From positions 2,228,868-2,292,867 of the forward strand of contig NZ_KB235914.1 of assembly GCF_000332175.1 (NCBI RefSeq): a stretch of DNA of 64,000 nt, read 5' to 3'. The position numbers and the translations under genes are program-made. Below the pieces are notes generated by a model that made no database searches, was not told the DNA's origin, and saw nothing but the letters and a program-made list of their open reading frames with translations. Positions 52,067 through 61,094 of this stretch are shown here, one piece after another; position 1 is the first letter of the stretch, and each line of letters starts with the position of its first letter. The stretch is from Pseudanabaena sp. PCC 6802 (GTDB lineage Bacteria; Cyanobacteriota; Cyanobacteriia; Pseudanabaenales; Pseudanabaenaceae).

Positions 52067-52954
52067 ATGATTGCTACTGCAACAACCTCTATTCCCGGTC
52101 AATACTGGCAATGGCGCGATCGAGATATTTACTACGTCCGTGTCGGCGATAGTCATAAGCATCCGCCCTTGCTCCTGGTGCATGGCTTCGGTGCTTCCAC
52201 CGATCACTGGCGCAAGAATATTATCGAGTTAAGTCAAAATTTTGACGTGTGGGCGATCGATTTACTGGGGTTTGGTAGATCGGCTAAACCGGACTGGCAA
52301 TACAGTGGCGATCTATGGCGCGAACAGCTTCACGACTTTATCCAAACCGTAATTAAACGGCCTGCAATTTTAGCTGGCAATTCTCTGGGAGGCTATGCCT
52401 GTCTATGCGTGGCGGCTGAATATTCCCAATCGGTTGCAGGTATTATTTTGCTCAATAGTGCGGGCCCCTTCACCAACACCAATCCTCTAGGAGCCAAGCA
52501 AGTTAGTCCCGTGCAAAAAGCTATCGGTAAGCTAGCACAGTCAATCCTGAAGCAGTCCTGGGCTAACTTTTTGTTATTTCAATTCGTAAGACAGCGATCG
52601 CAAATCCGCAAAACCCTCAGCAAGGTTTATGTCGATCGCACAGCAGTTACGGACCGCCTGGTGGAAGAAATTTATCGCCCTTCCTGCGACCCAGGTGCAG
52701 TGAAAGTATTTGCATCCGTGTTTTCAACACCGCAGGGCAAAAAAGTAGATGAGTTATTGCAAGCCATGACCTGTCCGCTTCTGAGCATCTGGGGCGAGGG
52801 CGACCCCTGGATGAATGCAAAAGCCAGATCGGCAAAGTTCCGTGAATATTATCCTGCGATCGTGGAGCATTACTTACCTGCCGGACACTGTCCCCATGAC
52901 GAGTCGCCGGAACAGGTAAATGCCCTCATACGCGATTGGATTAATAATCTTTAG
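52067..52954 (+). CDS. Alpha/beta-fold hydrolase
   Basis: A 295-residue alpha/beta hydrolase. The oxyanion strand LLLVHGFGASTDHW, the nucleophile elbow GNSLGG (Ser), the acid in SIWGEGDPW (Asp) and the late AGHCPHDESPE (His) make a full catalytic triad. DLLGFGRSAKPDW is also typical. The type matches the 'alpha/beta hydrolase near photosynthesis genes' of cyanobacteria, related to haloalkane dehalogenase/epoxide hydrolase-like folds, with unknown substrate. A perfect bidirectional terminator follows. No signal peptide. Confidence 0.82.
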   Translation: MIATATTSIPGQYWQWRDRDIYYVRVGDSHKHPPLLLVHGFGASTDHWRKNIIELSQNFDVWAIDLLGFGRSAKPDWQYSGDLWREQLHDFIQTVIKRPAILAGNSLGGYACLCVAAEYSQSVAGIILLNSAGPFTNTNPLGAKQVSPVQKAIGKLAQSILKQSWANFLLFQFVRQRSQIRKTLSKVYVDRTAVTDRLVEEIYRPSCDPGAVKVFASVFSTPQGKKVDELLQAMTCPLLSIWGEGDPWMNAKARSAKFREYYPAIVEHYLPAGHCPHDESPEQVNALIRDWINNL

Positions 52955-52960
52955 CCACTT

Positions 52961-52993
52961 AAAAACCGCAAGGGCAAAGCCCTTGCGGTTTTT
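52961..52993. terminator. Bidirectional terminator between the hydrolase gene and petM
   Basis: AAAAACCGCAAGGGC, a 3-nt AAA loop and the exact complement ending in TTTTT. The A-run and T-run make it work on both strands, which suits the two convergent genes. Confidence 0.88.
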
Positions 52994-53008
52994 AAGAAAA
53001 GAAATTCA

Positions 53009-53110
53009 TTACTCTTTTGCGCCTTGCAGCTTTAGCAAGAAGTAGCCAAATCCAATACCTACCAAAGTTAAAACCATTGGTAAGATCATCGCGTTCGTCA
53101 TTTCGCCCAT
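53009..53110 (-). CDS. petM: Cytochrome b6f complex subunit 7
   Basis: A 33-residue single-helix protein: MGEMTNAMILPMVLTLVGIG, then FGYFLLKLQGAKE. The end (LKLQG-x-x-E after a Gly-rich membrane helix) is the hallmark of PetM, one of the small subunits of the thylakoid cytochrome b6f complex; it stabilises the dimer. It is too short for usual gene finders with a 60-residue cut-off. It converges with the hydrolase gene on the shared terminator. The 266 bp between petM and ndhH are AT-rich and contain the promoters of both genes, but no box could be assigned. Confidence 0.85.
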   Translation of the reverse strand: MGEMTNAMILPMVLTLVGIGFGYFLLKLQGAKE

Positions 53111-53376
53111 TTTGTTAACTTAAATTATTTCGCTAAATTAATACTCAATTCCTCAGTTTAAGCGATCGCGAGTATTTAAGCCATTATAGATTTGCATCTA
53201 TGTTAAGTATCGGTAAAATAAACCACAGTCTACAAAATCGAATATACGCGAAGTTACGCCATGACGATATACTAAAGAGTGTTAAGGAATATCAACATTT
53301 TTGAGAATTTCTTGACCTTCATATTAAACCTGTATTCCAAACTGCACATTAACTGTTGAGAGGCGATCGCGCTTAT

Positions 53377-54555
53377 ATGTTGATCGAGACCAAAGCCGAA
53401 CGCATGGTAATTAACATGGGGCCACATCACCCATCCATGCACGGCGTACTTAGACTCCTGGTAACGCTTGACGGCGAAAATATCGTGGATTGCGAGCCAG
53501 TTTTGGGCTATTTGCACAGAGCAATGGAGAAAATAGCCGAAAACCGCACGATCGTGCAGTACCTGCCCTATGTGACGCGGTGGGACTACCTCGCTACTAT
53601 GTTTACCGAGGCGATTACCGTCAACGCCCCCGAAAAGCTGGCAGACGTACCCATTCCCAGACGCGCTAGCTACATTCGCATGATTATGCTGGAACTAAGT
53701 CGGATTGCCTCCCACCTGCTCTGGTTGGGAACGTTTGTGGCAGATATTGGCGCGCAAACTCCCTTCTTCTACGTGTTTAGAGAACGGGAGATGATCTACG
53801 ACCTGTTTGAAGCTGCCACTGGTATGCGCATGATGCACAACTACTTCCGCATCGGTGGCGTAGCAGCCGACTTGCCCTATGGTTGGGTCGAAAAATGCGA
53901 AGATTTTTGCAATTACGTACTTCCCAAAATTGACGAATACGAACGCCTGATCACGAACAACCCCATCTTCCGCAAGCGGGTTGAAGGTGTAGGCACGATT
54001 ACGCGCGAAGATGCGATTAATTGGGGGCTTTCAGGACCAATGCTCAGAGCATCCGGCGTGAAATGGGATCTGCGCAAGGTCGATCGCTACGAGCTTTACC
54101 ATGAAGTGGATTGGGAAGTACAGTGGGACACTGGTGGCGATTGCCTAGCTCGCTACTTTGTACGAGTGCGGGAAATGCGCGAATCGACAAAAATCGTGCT
54201 GCAATCCCTAAAAGCTTTACCAGGCGGCTCCTATGAAAACTTGGAGGCACAGCGCGTACTGGCTGGGCCAAAGAGTGAGTGGAATGCGATGGACTACCAG
54301 TTTATTAGCAAAAAACCCTCACCTACCTTTAAAGTTCCCTCTGGCGAACACTACGTACGTGTAGAAGCTCCCAAAGGCGAGCTAGGAGTCTATCTGATTG
54401 GAGAAGACAGTGTCTTCCCCTGGCGTTTCAAGATTCGTCCACCTGGGTTTATTAACCTGCAGGTTTTACCACAACTGGTAAGAGGCATGAAGATTGCAGA
54501 TATTATGGCTATCTTAGGTAGCGTTGACATTATTATGGGTGAGGTGGATCGCTAG
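53377..54555 (+). CDS. ndhH: NAD(P)H-quinone oxidoreductase subunit H
   Basis: A 392-residue 49-kDa-type subunit of photosynthetic NDH-1, on the stromal/cytoplasmic arm that forms the plastoquinone pocket. I start at ATG 53377, where [27 protein letters not shown] matches the family N-terminus; the TTG at 53356 gives seven extra non-conserved residues. Blocks such as [33 protein letters not shown] and [12 protein letters not shown] are intact. It begins a run of five ndh genes: the stop TAG and the ndhA GTG share one base (54555), so the two are translationally coupled. Confidence 0.95.
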   Translation: MLIETKAERMVINMGPHHPSMHGVLRLLVTLDGENIVDCEPVLGYLHRAMEKIAENRTIVQYLPYVTRWDYLATMFTEAITVNAPEKLADVPIPRRASYIRMIMLELSRIASHLLWLGTFVADIGAQTPFFYVFREREMIYDLFEAATGMRMMHNYFRIGGVAADLPYGWVEKCEDFCNYVLPKIDEYERLITNNPIFRKRVEGVGTITREDAINWGLSGPMLRASGVKWDLRKVDRYELYHEVDWEVQWDTGGDCLARYFVRVREMRESTKIVLQSLKALPGGSYENLEAQRVLAGPKSEWNAMDYQFISKKPSPTFKVPSGEHYVRVEAPKGELGVYLIGEDSVFPWRFKIRPPGFINLQVLPQLVRGMKIADIMAILGSVDIIMGEVDR

Positions 54556-55673
54556 TGAGTACAGGTATCGATCTCCAACAAGCATTAATTGATGTTTTAG
54601 TTGGTTTAGGGCTAACCCCTGGGGTAGCTAAGGCAATCTGGATTCCCATCCCCATGATTGTTATAGTCTTAGTTACAACCATTTTCGCTTTAGTTTGCAC
54701 CTGGCTGGAACGTAAAATTTCTGCCGCCGCCCAGCAAAGAATTGGACCAGAATATATGGGGCCGTTTGGGATGCTGGTTCCCCTGGCTGACGTTGGCAAA
54801 CTCATCATTAAAGAGAATGTAATTCCTGCCAAAGCCGATCCATTGCTATTTAGCTTGGCACCGATAATTGTATTTATATCCGTCTTCCTCTGCTATTTGG
54901 TCGTTCCCTTTGGTCAGAATCTGCTGATCTCAGATTTGGGCACTGGCATCTTCTTCATGATTGCCATTTCCAGTGTTGCCCCCATTGGCTTGTTAATGGC
55001 AGGTTATTCCTCCAACAACAAGTACTCGCTCTTGGGCGGACTAAGAGCGGCAGCACAATCCATTAGTTATGAAATTCCACTAGCACTGGCAGTACTCGCC
55101 GTTGTGATGATGTCCAATTCTCTCAGTACGGTTGACATTGTCAATCAGCAAGGAAATCTCGGTATTTTGTCGTGGAATGTGTGGCGGCAACCAATTGGCT
55201 TTGTCATCTTTTTAATCGCGGCACTGGCGGAATGCGAACGCTTGCCCTTTGACTTGCCAGAAGCAGAAGAAGAACTGGTGGCGGGCTATCAAACTGAGTA
55301 TTCGGGCATTAACTTCATGCTGTTTTATGGTAGCTCCTATGCCAATCTATTCCTGGCTGGTCTTTTGGTGGCAGTTTTGTATCTGGGCGGATGGGAACTA
55401 CCTTTCCCCATCGATACTATTGCCAATTATTTAGGAGTGAGTGAAGGTACGCCCTGGTGGCAAATTATTGCCGCTTCCCTGGGGATTACCATGACGCTGC
55501 TAAAAGCATATGCCTTTGTGTTTCTGGCGGTTCTGTTGCGCTGGACTGTGCCGCGCGTACGGATCGATCAGCTACTAGATTTAGGTTGGAAGTTTCTACT
55601 TCCCGTAGGCTTAGCGAACTTATTAATCACAGCAGCTTTGAAACTCAGTTTCCCCTCTGCCTTTGGTGGTTAA
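54555..55673 (+). CDS. ndhA: NAD(P)H-quinone oxidoreductase subunit 1
   Basis: A 372-residue membrane subunit with eight helices that seals the quinone channel between the arms. The start is GTG at 54555 in TAGTG. Conserved blocks: [88 protein letters not shown] and [13 protein letters not shown]. Length agrees with cyanobacterial NdhA. ndhI follows after 78 nt. Confidence 0.95.
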   Translation: MSTGIDLQQALIDVLVGLGLTPGVAKAIWIPIPMIVIVLVTTIFALVCTWLERKISAAAQQRIGPEYMGPFGMLVPLADVGKLIIKENVIPAKADPLLFSLAPIIVFISVFLCYLVVPFGQNLLISDLGTGIFFMIAISSVAPIGLLMAGYSSNNKYSLLGGLRAAAQSISYEIPLALAVLAVVMMSNSLSTVDIVNQQGNLGILSWNVWRQPIGFVIFLIAALAECERLPFDLPEAEEELVAGYQTEYSGINFMLFYGSSYANLFLAGLLVAVLYLGGWELPFPIDTIANYLGVSEGTPWWQIIAASLGITMTLLKAYAFVFLAVLLRWTVPRVRIDQLLDLGWKFLLPVGLANLLITAALKLSFPSAFGG

Positions 55674-55751
55674 GCCTCCCAGTTTAGGCATTCTGGATAT
55701 TCTGCTTAATAGATCTAAAAAAGATTCATAAGATTCACAAATAGAGGCATT

Positions 55752-56345
55752 ATGCTGAAATTTCTCAATAAAGTAGGCGACTACGCCAAGGATGCAGTTC
55801 AAGCCGCCAAGTATATCGGTCAAGGGATGTCGGTTACGTTCGACCACATGCGCCGTCGTCCCATTACCGTGCAGTATCCTTACGAAAAGCTGATCCCCTC
55901 TGAACGATTTCGCGGGCGCATTCACTTTGAGTTTGACAAGTGTATCTCTTGCGAAGTTTGCGTGCGAGTATGCCCAATTAACTTACCCGTCGTAGACTGG
56001 GAGTTTAATGCGGAAATCAAAAAGAAAGAACTGAAGAGCTACAGTATTGATTTTGGGGTATGTATTTTCTGCGGTAACTGCGTGGAGTATTGCCCCACGA
56101 ATTGCCTTTCCATGACCGAAGAATACGATCTGTCCACCTACGATCGCCACGAGTTGAACTTTGATAATGTAGCGCTCGGTCGCCTCCCCACTAAGGTAAC
56201 GGACGATCCGATGGTGACACCTATCCGAGAGCTAGCCTACTTACCTAAGGGTGTCATGGAAGGTCATGCCGTATCGCATACTGATAAGCGGGCAGGCAAG
56301 CGTCCAGAAGAAATTATTGATGAGCTATCAGGCACGGAGAGCTAG
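55752..56345 (+). CDS. ndhI: NAD(P)H-quinone oxidoreductase subunit I (2x 4Fe-4S)
   Basis: A 197-residue iron-sulfur subunit. Two ferredoxin-type clusters are marked by [12 protein letters not shown] (C64, C67, C70, C74) and [12 protein letters not shown] (C104, C107, C110, C114); each first-three set pairs with the fourth Cys of the other. They carry electrons from ferredoxin along the peripheral arm to the quinone site. The family N-terminus [39 protein letters not shown] is intact. ndhG starts 3 nt after the stop. Confidence 0.95.
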   Translation: MLKFLNKVGDYAKDAVQAAKYIGQGMSVTFDHMRRRPITVQYPYEKLIPSERFRGRIHFEFDKCISCEVCVRVCPINLPVVDWEFNAEIKKKELKSYSIDFGVCIFCGNCVEYCPTNCLSMTEEYDLSTYDRHELNFDNVALGRLPTKVTDDPMVTPIRELAYLPKGVMEGHAVSHTDKRAGKRPEEIIDELSGTES

Positions 56346-56348
56346 TGT

Positions 56349-56960
56349 ATGAATCTAAGTGAGGGAGTCCAGGTCGTATCTCTGATCGTGTTGTCGGCGA
56401 TGATGACTGCGGCAGCAATGGGTGTGGTGTTACTACCCAATATCGTTTATTCTGCCTTTTTACTGGGGGCAGTGTTTATTAGCATCTCTGGCATGTACGT
56501 TCTGCTGAATGCTGATTTCGTTGCTGCGGCACAGGTATTGATTTATGTTGGTGCAGTGAACGTTCTGATTCTGTTTGCCATTATGTTGGTGAACAAGCGC
56601 CAGCCCTATAAAGAAGTTAAGTCTAGCCTGCTGCGTAATGGGGTAACGGCGGTTGTATGCTTGGCACTATTTACTTTGCTGACTGTGATGATTACCTCTA
56701 CGGGTTGGCAATTAACTCCGGTAGTTGCGGTCTTGCCTTCAACTCTGGTGTTGCTGGGCAAGCACTTCTTTACGGATTACCTGCTACCATTTGAGCTGGC
56801 TTCCATCCTGCTTTTGGTTGCCCTCATCGGTGCAATTATCCTCGCCCGTCGCGAATTCATTCCTGACATCCAGGAGCCTGGCACAGTTGCAACTGAGGAA
56901 TCCTTAGAACTATTGGAAAGACCGCGCGAGCAGCTAGCCGCTTCTAGCTCGGAGTCATAG
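56349..56960 (+). CDS. ndhG: NAD(P)H-quinone oxidoreductase subunit 6
   Basis: A 203-residue membrane subunit with five helices, equivalent to NuoJ. LNADFVAAAQVLIYVGAVNVLILFAIMLVNKR is the conserved centre, containing the pi-bulge helix involved in coupling. The C-terminal tail (PGTVATEESLELLERPRE) is the cyanobacterial extension. It starts 3 nt after ndhI and is followed by ndhE after 29 nt. Confidence 0.93.
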   Translation: MNLSEGVQVVSLIVLSAMMTAAAMGVVLLPNIVYSAFLLGAVFISISGMYVLLNADFVAAAQVLIYVGAVNVLILFAIMLVNKRQPYKEVKSSLLRNGVTAVVCLALFTLLTVMITSTGWQLTPVVAVLPSTLVLLGKHFFTDYLLPFELASILLLVALIGAIILARREFIPDIQEPGTVATEESLELLERPREQLAASSSES

Positions 56961-56989
56961 TATAAATAGTACTTTCGCTTAATACAACC

Positions 56990-57295
56990 ATGTCTTTAGA
57001 AGCTTTTTTGATTATTGGCGCAGCCTTATTTTGTATCGGTATCTATGGCTTGATTTCCAGCCGTAATGCGGTGAGAGTACTGATGTCAATTGAGTTAATG
57101 CTGAATGCCGTTAATATTAACTTGCTTGCATTTTCTAACTTCCTCGACTCCACTAATATTCGCGGTCAAGTATTTGCCGTATTCGTCATTACGGTAGCAG
57201 CCGCCGAAGCCGCTGTAGGTTTGGCGATCGTACTGTCGATTTATCGCAGTCGCGACACCGTAGATATGGAACAGTTCAATCTCCTGCGCTGGTAA
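56990..57295 (+). CDS. ndhE: NAD(P)H-quinone oxidoreductase subunit 4L
   Basis: A 101-residue three-helix subunit equivalent to NuoK. The conserved segment [24 protein letters not shown] supplies the membrane Glu used for proton transfer, and a second acidic helix [21 protein letters not shown] follows. It ends the ndhH-A-I-G-E run. The GC-rich CTCCGGCAAAGCCGGGGG just after the stop could form a terminator hairpin without a strong T-run. Confidence 0.95.
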   Translation: MSLEAFLIIGAALFCIGIYGLISSRNAVRVLMSIELMLNAVNINLLAFSNFLDSTNIRGQVFAVFVITVAAAEAAVGLAIVLSIYRSRDTVDMEQFNLLRW

Positions 57296-57419
57296 TGCGA
57301 TCGCCTCCGGCAAAGCCGGGGGCTTATCAACTTTGTCCGTCGTCACAGTGGAGATAGCCTTTGCACCATCATCGATTAACTATCGATGGCCTGCGTGCGT
57401 GCAATTTGCTATACCGCCA

Positions 57420-57860
57420 CTACAAGCATAATGTATAGTGATAGAAATCTTCATCCTTGGTATATCCACGTAATTCATAGAGAGCTTGTGCTACAACATT
57501 GGAAATTTGCGTTGCTAAAATGATTCGGATAGCTTCTGTTTCTCGCGCAAAATTTTCCGCCGCACTCAGTAACAACTTTGCCAGGCCTTTTCCTCGATAG
57601 GTTTCCTCTACAAACAAATCGTTTAATATCCAAACCCGCTTCATTGACACTGAGGAAAAACTGGGATAAAGCTGAGTAAATCCAACAATACGCCCGTCAT
57701 TACTGACCACAAATATAATCGAGTCACCTTTTTGAAAACGCTCTTGGAGAAATTTTCTAGCAGCTTCTAAATCCGAGGAAGATTTGTAGAAAATGCGATA
57801 TTGGTCAAACAACTTTGACACTTCTTCAAGATGCTCAAGGCGAGCTTGAAAAACTTCCAT
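57420..57860 (-). CDS. GNAT-family N-acetyltransferase
   Basis: A 146-residue GCN5-related acetyltransferase. The acetyl-CoA loop reads FVEETYRGKGLAKLLLSAAENFA (the R/Q-x-x-G-x-G/A motif is RGKGLA), preceded by the strand VWILNDLF and followed by ALYELRGYTKDEDFYHYTL, the usual C-terminal motif. The substrate is unknown; short standalone GNATs of this kind acetylate small amines or protein N-termini. It is convergent with ndhE, and the FAD-oxidase gene lies 42 nt upstream on the same strand. Confidence 0.8.
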   Translation of the reverse strand: MEVFQARLEHLEEVSKLFDQYRIFYKSSSDLEAARKFLQERFQKGDSIIFVVSNDGRIVGFTQLYPSFSSVSMKRVWILNDLFVEETYRGKGLAKLLLSAAENFARETEAIRIILATQISNVVAQALYELRGYTKDEDFYHYTLCL

Positions 57861-57902
57861 CCGCTATCCTCACAAGTTATAGATATATCTTCGTTCTGCA
57901 AA

Positions 57903-59237
57903 CTAACGCACCTCCATCCAGGCTCGCATTTTACCCGGATTCATCAAGCCGTAAGGGTCAACCATGCGTTTGAATTCTAGCTGTTCGTAGTTAATCGATT
58001 TCATGCCACCATCCTCAAGTATATAGGTGTGAGGATTGGCAATTAATACACCATGTTCTTCATGATATTGGATAATCTCATTTAGACGTTCTGGCGTGGA
58101 ATAGCGTACCACCTGAATTGCGGCTGGAATTGCGATTCCATTCATGCGAATAAACTCCAGATGCATCATCACTTCGTCACCAAAATGCCCGTACATATGC
58201 TGTACCAGCTCCAATTGTGGATCGTTGGGGAAGAGACTTTGCAAATAAGTAAGTGAAGGATCGGCACTGCGAGCGTGCAATGTCGTATGATTCCAAGAGA
58301 ACTCAACTAAACTCGTTCCTTTGTTTGCATCTTGAGCATTTTTCTCATAGCAGATGTTACCGCCGTACTCGCCGACCAAAGCACGAAATGGATCCAAGTC
58401 AGCTTCTGAGACTAAAATCAGAGCGCAGTGCGCCCCATCCAGGATATAGCTGCGGAGAGCGGCAAAATAGGAAGGGATTGGTGTAGCGTGAATGCTGACC
58501 ATTTTCTTAATTATGCCATCGCAGTTACTTAGCGCCTGCCCAAACCGCGCTGCTGTCATAAAATCTGCAAATGTCACGATCGCCTCTGCCCAAGGATAGG
58601 CAGGTGCTAGTGGTATTTCCAATTCGGTAATGATGCCATTGACACCATAGGCATGGTTGACCCTTTGCACGTCGTCTCCGCGTAGAGCGATCGCTCTGGG
58701 AGTATCTTCGAGCGTGACAACTCTCACGGCACGGAGATTGCCGCGATCGCGAAGCTGACCGTACATAATCGAACCAATGCCGCCACTACCTCCAGCGATA
58801 AACCCACCCACCGTCGCAGTGCGTACTGTGGAGGGCACCATGCGAGTTTCCCAACCAATTTCCTGGGCTTTTTTATCGAGGGCGGCTAGTTTGATGCCCG
58901 GTTCTACGCAAGCTAGACCGGGCTTGAGCCATCGCACTGCCTGCATTTTGGTGATGTCGAGAATTACTCCCCCATGTAGTGGTACGCACTGCCCGTAGTT
59001 ACCCGTACCGCTCCCACGCACGGTCAGGGGTACTTGATATTTCACGCAAGCCCGCGCCACCTGTAGTACCTCTGCTTCGCTAGCCGGGCGTACGACAATA
59101 TCTCCCACTTTGCCGTTGAGGATTGGCTCTAGAATTGGGCTAAACCGAAAGTAATCCTCTGACAGTTTTGCCACTTGGGGCAATGCGGTAATTACTTCAA
59201 TGCCATTTAAATCAGAGATAAATGTTGCCCAATCCAT
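57903..59237 (-). CDS. FAD-linked oxidase (GlcD/VAO-like)
   Basis: 444 residues from ATG 59237, with GGAAAGGA upstream; the 71 codons before it run through a repeat and are not conserved. The FAD-binding PCMH domain is shown by PLTVRGSGTGNYGQCVPLHGGVILDITKM and TVGGFIAGGSGGIGSIMYGQLRD. The C-terminal domain resembles glycolate/lactate oxidase subunits (VDPYGLMNPGKMRAW, the classical end). It probably oxidises a hydroxy acid; a defined substrate cannot be given. In cyanobacteria such proteins are annotated as glycolate oxidase GlcD-like, but the GlcE/GlcF partners are not nearby. Confidence 0.78.
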   Translation of the reverse strand: MDWATFISDLNGIEVITALPQVAKLSEDYFRFSPILEPILNGKVGDIVVRPASEAEVLQVARACVKYQVPLTVRGSGTGNYGQCVPLHGGVILDITKMQAVRWLKPGLACVEPGIKLAALDKKAQEIGWETRMVPSTVRTATVGGFIAGGSGGIGSIMYGQLRDRGNLRAVRVVTLEDTPRAIALRGDDVQRVNHAYGVNGIITELEIPLAPAYPWAEAIVTFADFMTAARFGQALSNCDGIIKKMVSIHATPIPSYFAALRSYILDGAHCALILVSEADLDPFRALVGEYGGNICYEKNAQDANKGTSLVEFSWNHTTLHARSADPSLTYLQSLFPNDPQLELVQHMYGHFGDEVMMHLEFIRMNGIAIPAAIQVVRYSTPERLNEIIQYHEEHGVLIANPHTYILEDGGMKSINYEQLEFKRMVDPYGLMNPGKMRAWMEVR

Positions 59238-59261
59238 GACAATTTTCCTTTCCACGATAAC

Positions 59262-59306
59262 TGTAGGGGCAGCGCCTTTTGCCCTAAACCCTTGTGCCTG
59301 CCCTAG
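59262..59306. repeat. Short interspersed palindrome, GTAGGGGCAG family
   Basis: CTGTAGGGGCAG and CTTGTGCCTGCCCTAG are complementary arms with a longer loop than in the copy at 769-796. It lies between the oxidase start and the secreted-protein genes. Confidence 0.5.
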
Positions 59307-59313
59307 ATCGATA

Positions 59314-59760
59314 TTATTGCCTTGTTTCGCTGATGGAAAGCCTGTATTGGTGGCGATCGCCATCCTTAGAGCTAACCCAGATTTGGTATTCGCCCGCCGC
59401 CCAAGCTCCAGACAATTCTGGATTGCTGCGATCGCGGCAAAAGCTACCATCGGGGCCTTTTACTAGCAAGGATACAGCCCCACCATCGGAGAATACTTTC
59501 ACGCTCAGAAACCCGAATGGTGCTTTGAGCCTGATTCTATGATTTGGGTTTACGGCAGCAAAGCCCTGGCAATTACCGTTACTGTTAGATCCTGCCAAAC
59601 TAGAGAGAGGCGTAGAACCGCTAGTTACTCCATTAAGGATCTGAGGATCGGGGGCGAATCTTGGGCTGAGCGCAGTTTGACTAGCGACAGGCAAACCTGC
59701 CGCTAAAAAAGATAAGCATGTCGCCATAAAAAGCCCCAACTGACCGCGTGGAAAACTCAT
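59314..59760 (-). CDS. Secreted protein of unknown function (paralogue pair, second gene)
   Basis: A 148-residue protein with a signal peptide (LGLFMATCLSFLAAGLPVASQ, about 8-28). The mature part contains FAPDPQILNGVTSGSTPLSSL, NCQGFAAVNPNHRIRL, LLVKGPDGSFCRDRSNPEL and GEYQIWVSSKDG, all matched in the preceding gene. Two Cys (in NCQGF and FCRD) probably form a disulfide. The fold is likely beta-sandwich, as in pre-peptidase C-terminal-type domains, but I do not recognise a named family. Its ATG overlaps the stop of the upstream paralogue by 4 bp (ATGA). Confidence 0.72.
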   Translation of the reverse strand: MSFPRGQLGLFMATCLSFLAAGLPVASQTALSPRFAPDPQILNGVTSGSTPLSSLAGSNSNGNCQGFAAVNPNHRIRLKAPFGFLSVKVFSDGGAVSLLVKGPDGSFCRDRSNPELSGAWAAGEYQIWVSSKDGDRHQYRLSISETRQ

Positions 59761-60287
59761 TTTTGCTTGATTTCGCTCACAGATAACGTGTAATTAACTG
59801 ATTGATTCGCATTTCTAGCCCCAACCCAAATTTGATAGCTGCCCTCTGGCAATCTCCTTGTGAGTTGGGGGTTGCGACCTCGATATTCATCGTCTGCACA
59901 CATGACTAAGCCATTCGGGCCTTTAATCATCATTGTCGTGTCATCATTGACATTCTTTGTATAAACTAAGAAATCAACTAATGGAAAGTTAGCAGTCAGG
60001 TTAATGGTATGGTTGGGTTGCTCGCTGGCAAAACCTCGACAATTTGCCTGTCCGGATAAGCTGGTCATGCTGACCGAGCCGCCAGTGCGACCTTGTAATT
60101 TCACCGGATCTGGCCGGAAGTTGCGTGCTAAGGCTACCGCAGTCTGAGCGATCGCTGGGTTGAAGATCGCTGAATTGAGAATTATATAAGACGTACCTGC
60201 TAGTGTTGCTGCACCCAACCCTAAACTTAACCAAATTCTTTTACGCATTGCACGCATACTATCAGTCTCGAACTGTCTACCAAGCAT
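59757..60287 (-). CDS. Secreted protein of unknown function (paralogue pair, first gene)
   Basis: A 176-residue protein; ATG 60287 is chosen because GGGAG stands 8 nt before it. After a basic N-terminus (MRKRIWLSLGLGAATLAGTSYI) there is a signal peptide or membrane anchor ending near AIAQ. The mature region carries FRPDPVKLQGRTGGSVSMTSL, NCRGFASEQPNHTINL, MMIKGPNGLVMCADDE, NPQLTRRLPEGSYQIWVG and YTLSVSE, colinear with the downstream paralogue. The two are translationally coupled and presumably act together outside the cytoplasm, perhaps binding to each other. Function unknown. Confidence 0.72.
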   Translation of the reverse strand: MLGRQFETDSMRAMRKRIWLSLGLGAATLAGTSYIILNSAIFNPAIAQTAVALARNFRPDPVKLQGRTGGSVSMTSLSGQANCRGFASEQPNHTINLTANFPLVDFLVYTKNVNDDTTMMIKGPNGLVMCADDEYRGRNPQLTRRLPEGSYQIWVGARNANQSVNYTLSVSEIKQK

Positions 60288-60384
60288 AATTTTCTCCCGT
60301 TAAGCCACCGCGAATTATAGTGTGCCCATAATCGATTTGCATCGTAAACCCTTGCCACTAAACCCTATGACATAATTTATGACA

Positions 60385-60463
60385 CATAGCCATAGATGAC
60401 CTGGTTAATATCGAGGGTGTGGATCTCCGCCCCCACTCCGTCTTAAGCTTTATAGCGATGGCT
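60385..60463. repeat. Degenerate family A element within a 345-bp gene-free stretch
   Basis: ATAGCCATAGATGACCTGGTTA and CCCCACTCCGTCTTAAGCTT are recognisable as worn versions of the family A ends and interior, while the central hairpin is lost. The rest of 60288-60632 is AT-rich DNA upstream of the RHH gene; near its end AAAGGAAATATG provides that gene's ribosome-binding site. Nothing else is seen there. Confidence 0.55.
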
Positions 60464-60632
60464 GCATTAATTATGTATGCGTAATGACGTAAATCTTGTT
60501 TGGCTGTTGCAACGCCAGTCTAATGTTAAGTAATGTAAATATTTTGCCGTCAAGACGGTACGATATCTTGACAGTAACCTGAGTCGCCCATATAGTAACC
60601 AAATACCCGGGTATCTCACATATAAAGGAAAT

Positions 60633-60971
60633 ATGCAGGAAAAGCAAAAGGTGACACTATACCTCTCGACGGATCTACATCGACAATTAAAGATCAGATC
60701 GGCGATCGATCTGGAGTCGATGTCCGATCTAGCTGAGAAAGCGATCTCCTTCTACCTATCCCACGCGGAGGTCGTAGAGACAGCGGGTGTTGGACACGTT
60801 CATCAGGTGTTCAATTGCCCAGAATGTTCTCAATCATTGGTATTCAAAGATGGCGATCTGCTCGCTATTGGTGGCAGTCCCTCATTAATTGCCGAACCTA
60901 GCCAGAGGGTAAATAACTCGCAGCTCGATCGCAACGAGCTCGCACAAGACGAACAGCTAGTTCCTTGTTGA
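60633..60971 (+). CDS. Ribbon-helix-helix-like small protein with CPEC motif
   Basis: A 112-residue protein. The first 45 residues (KVTLYLSTDLHRQLKIRSAIDLESMSDLAEKAISFYL) have the beta-helix-helix pattern of CopG/Arc-type DNA-binding or antitoxin proteins. A Cys pair (FNCPECSQSL) follows at about 67-75, which might bind metal if a partner supplies two more ligands. The C-terminal third is Q/N/D-rich and probably disordered. AAGGAAAT precedes the ATG. It is 123 nt upstream of ycf46 on the same strand; no toxin gene is adjacent, so a free-standing regulator is more likely. Confidence 0.65.
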   Translation: MQEKQKVTLYLSTDLHRQLKIRSAIDLESMSDLAEKAISFYLSHAEVVETAGVGHVHQVFNCPECSQSLVFKDGDLLAIGGSPSLIAEPSQRVNNSQLDRNELAQDEQLVPC

Positions 60972-61094
60972 TCTGAAATATTTCTAGATCTGAGTTTAGT
61001 AACGCTCTGCTCGCGGATAGCAATCGCGCATTTTTAACTTAAGCATTGGTTAGTAGTCAAGGTTGTATTGGCAGGCTTTATCCAAAGAAGCACT

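Noticed and set aside
59238..59450. N-terminal 71-residue extension of the FAD-oxidase frame
   Set aside because: It runs through an intergenic repeat, and a good GGAAAGGA site precedes the ATG at 59237, where conserved sequence starts.
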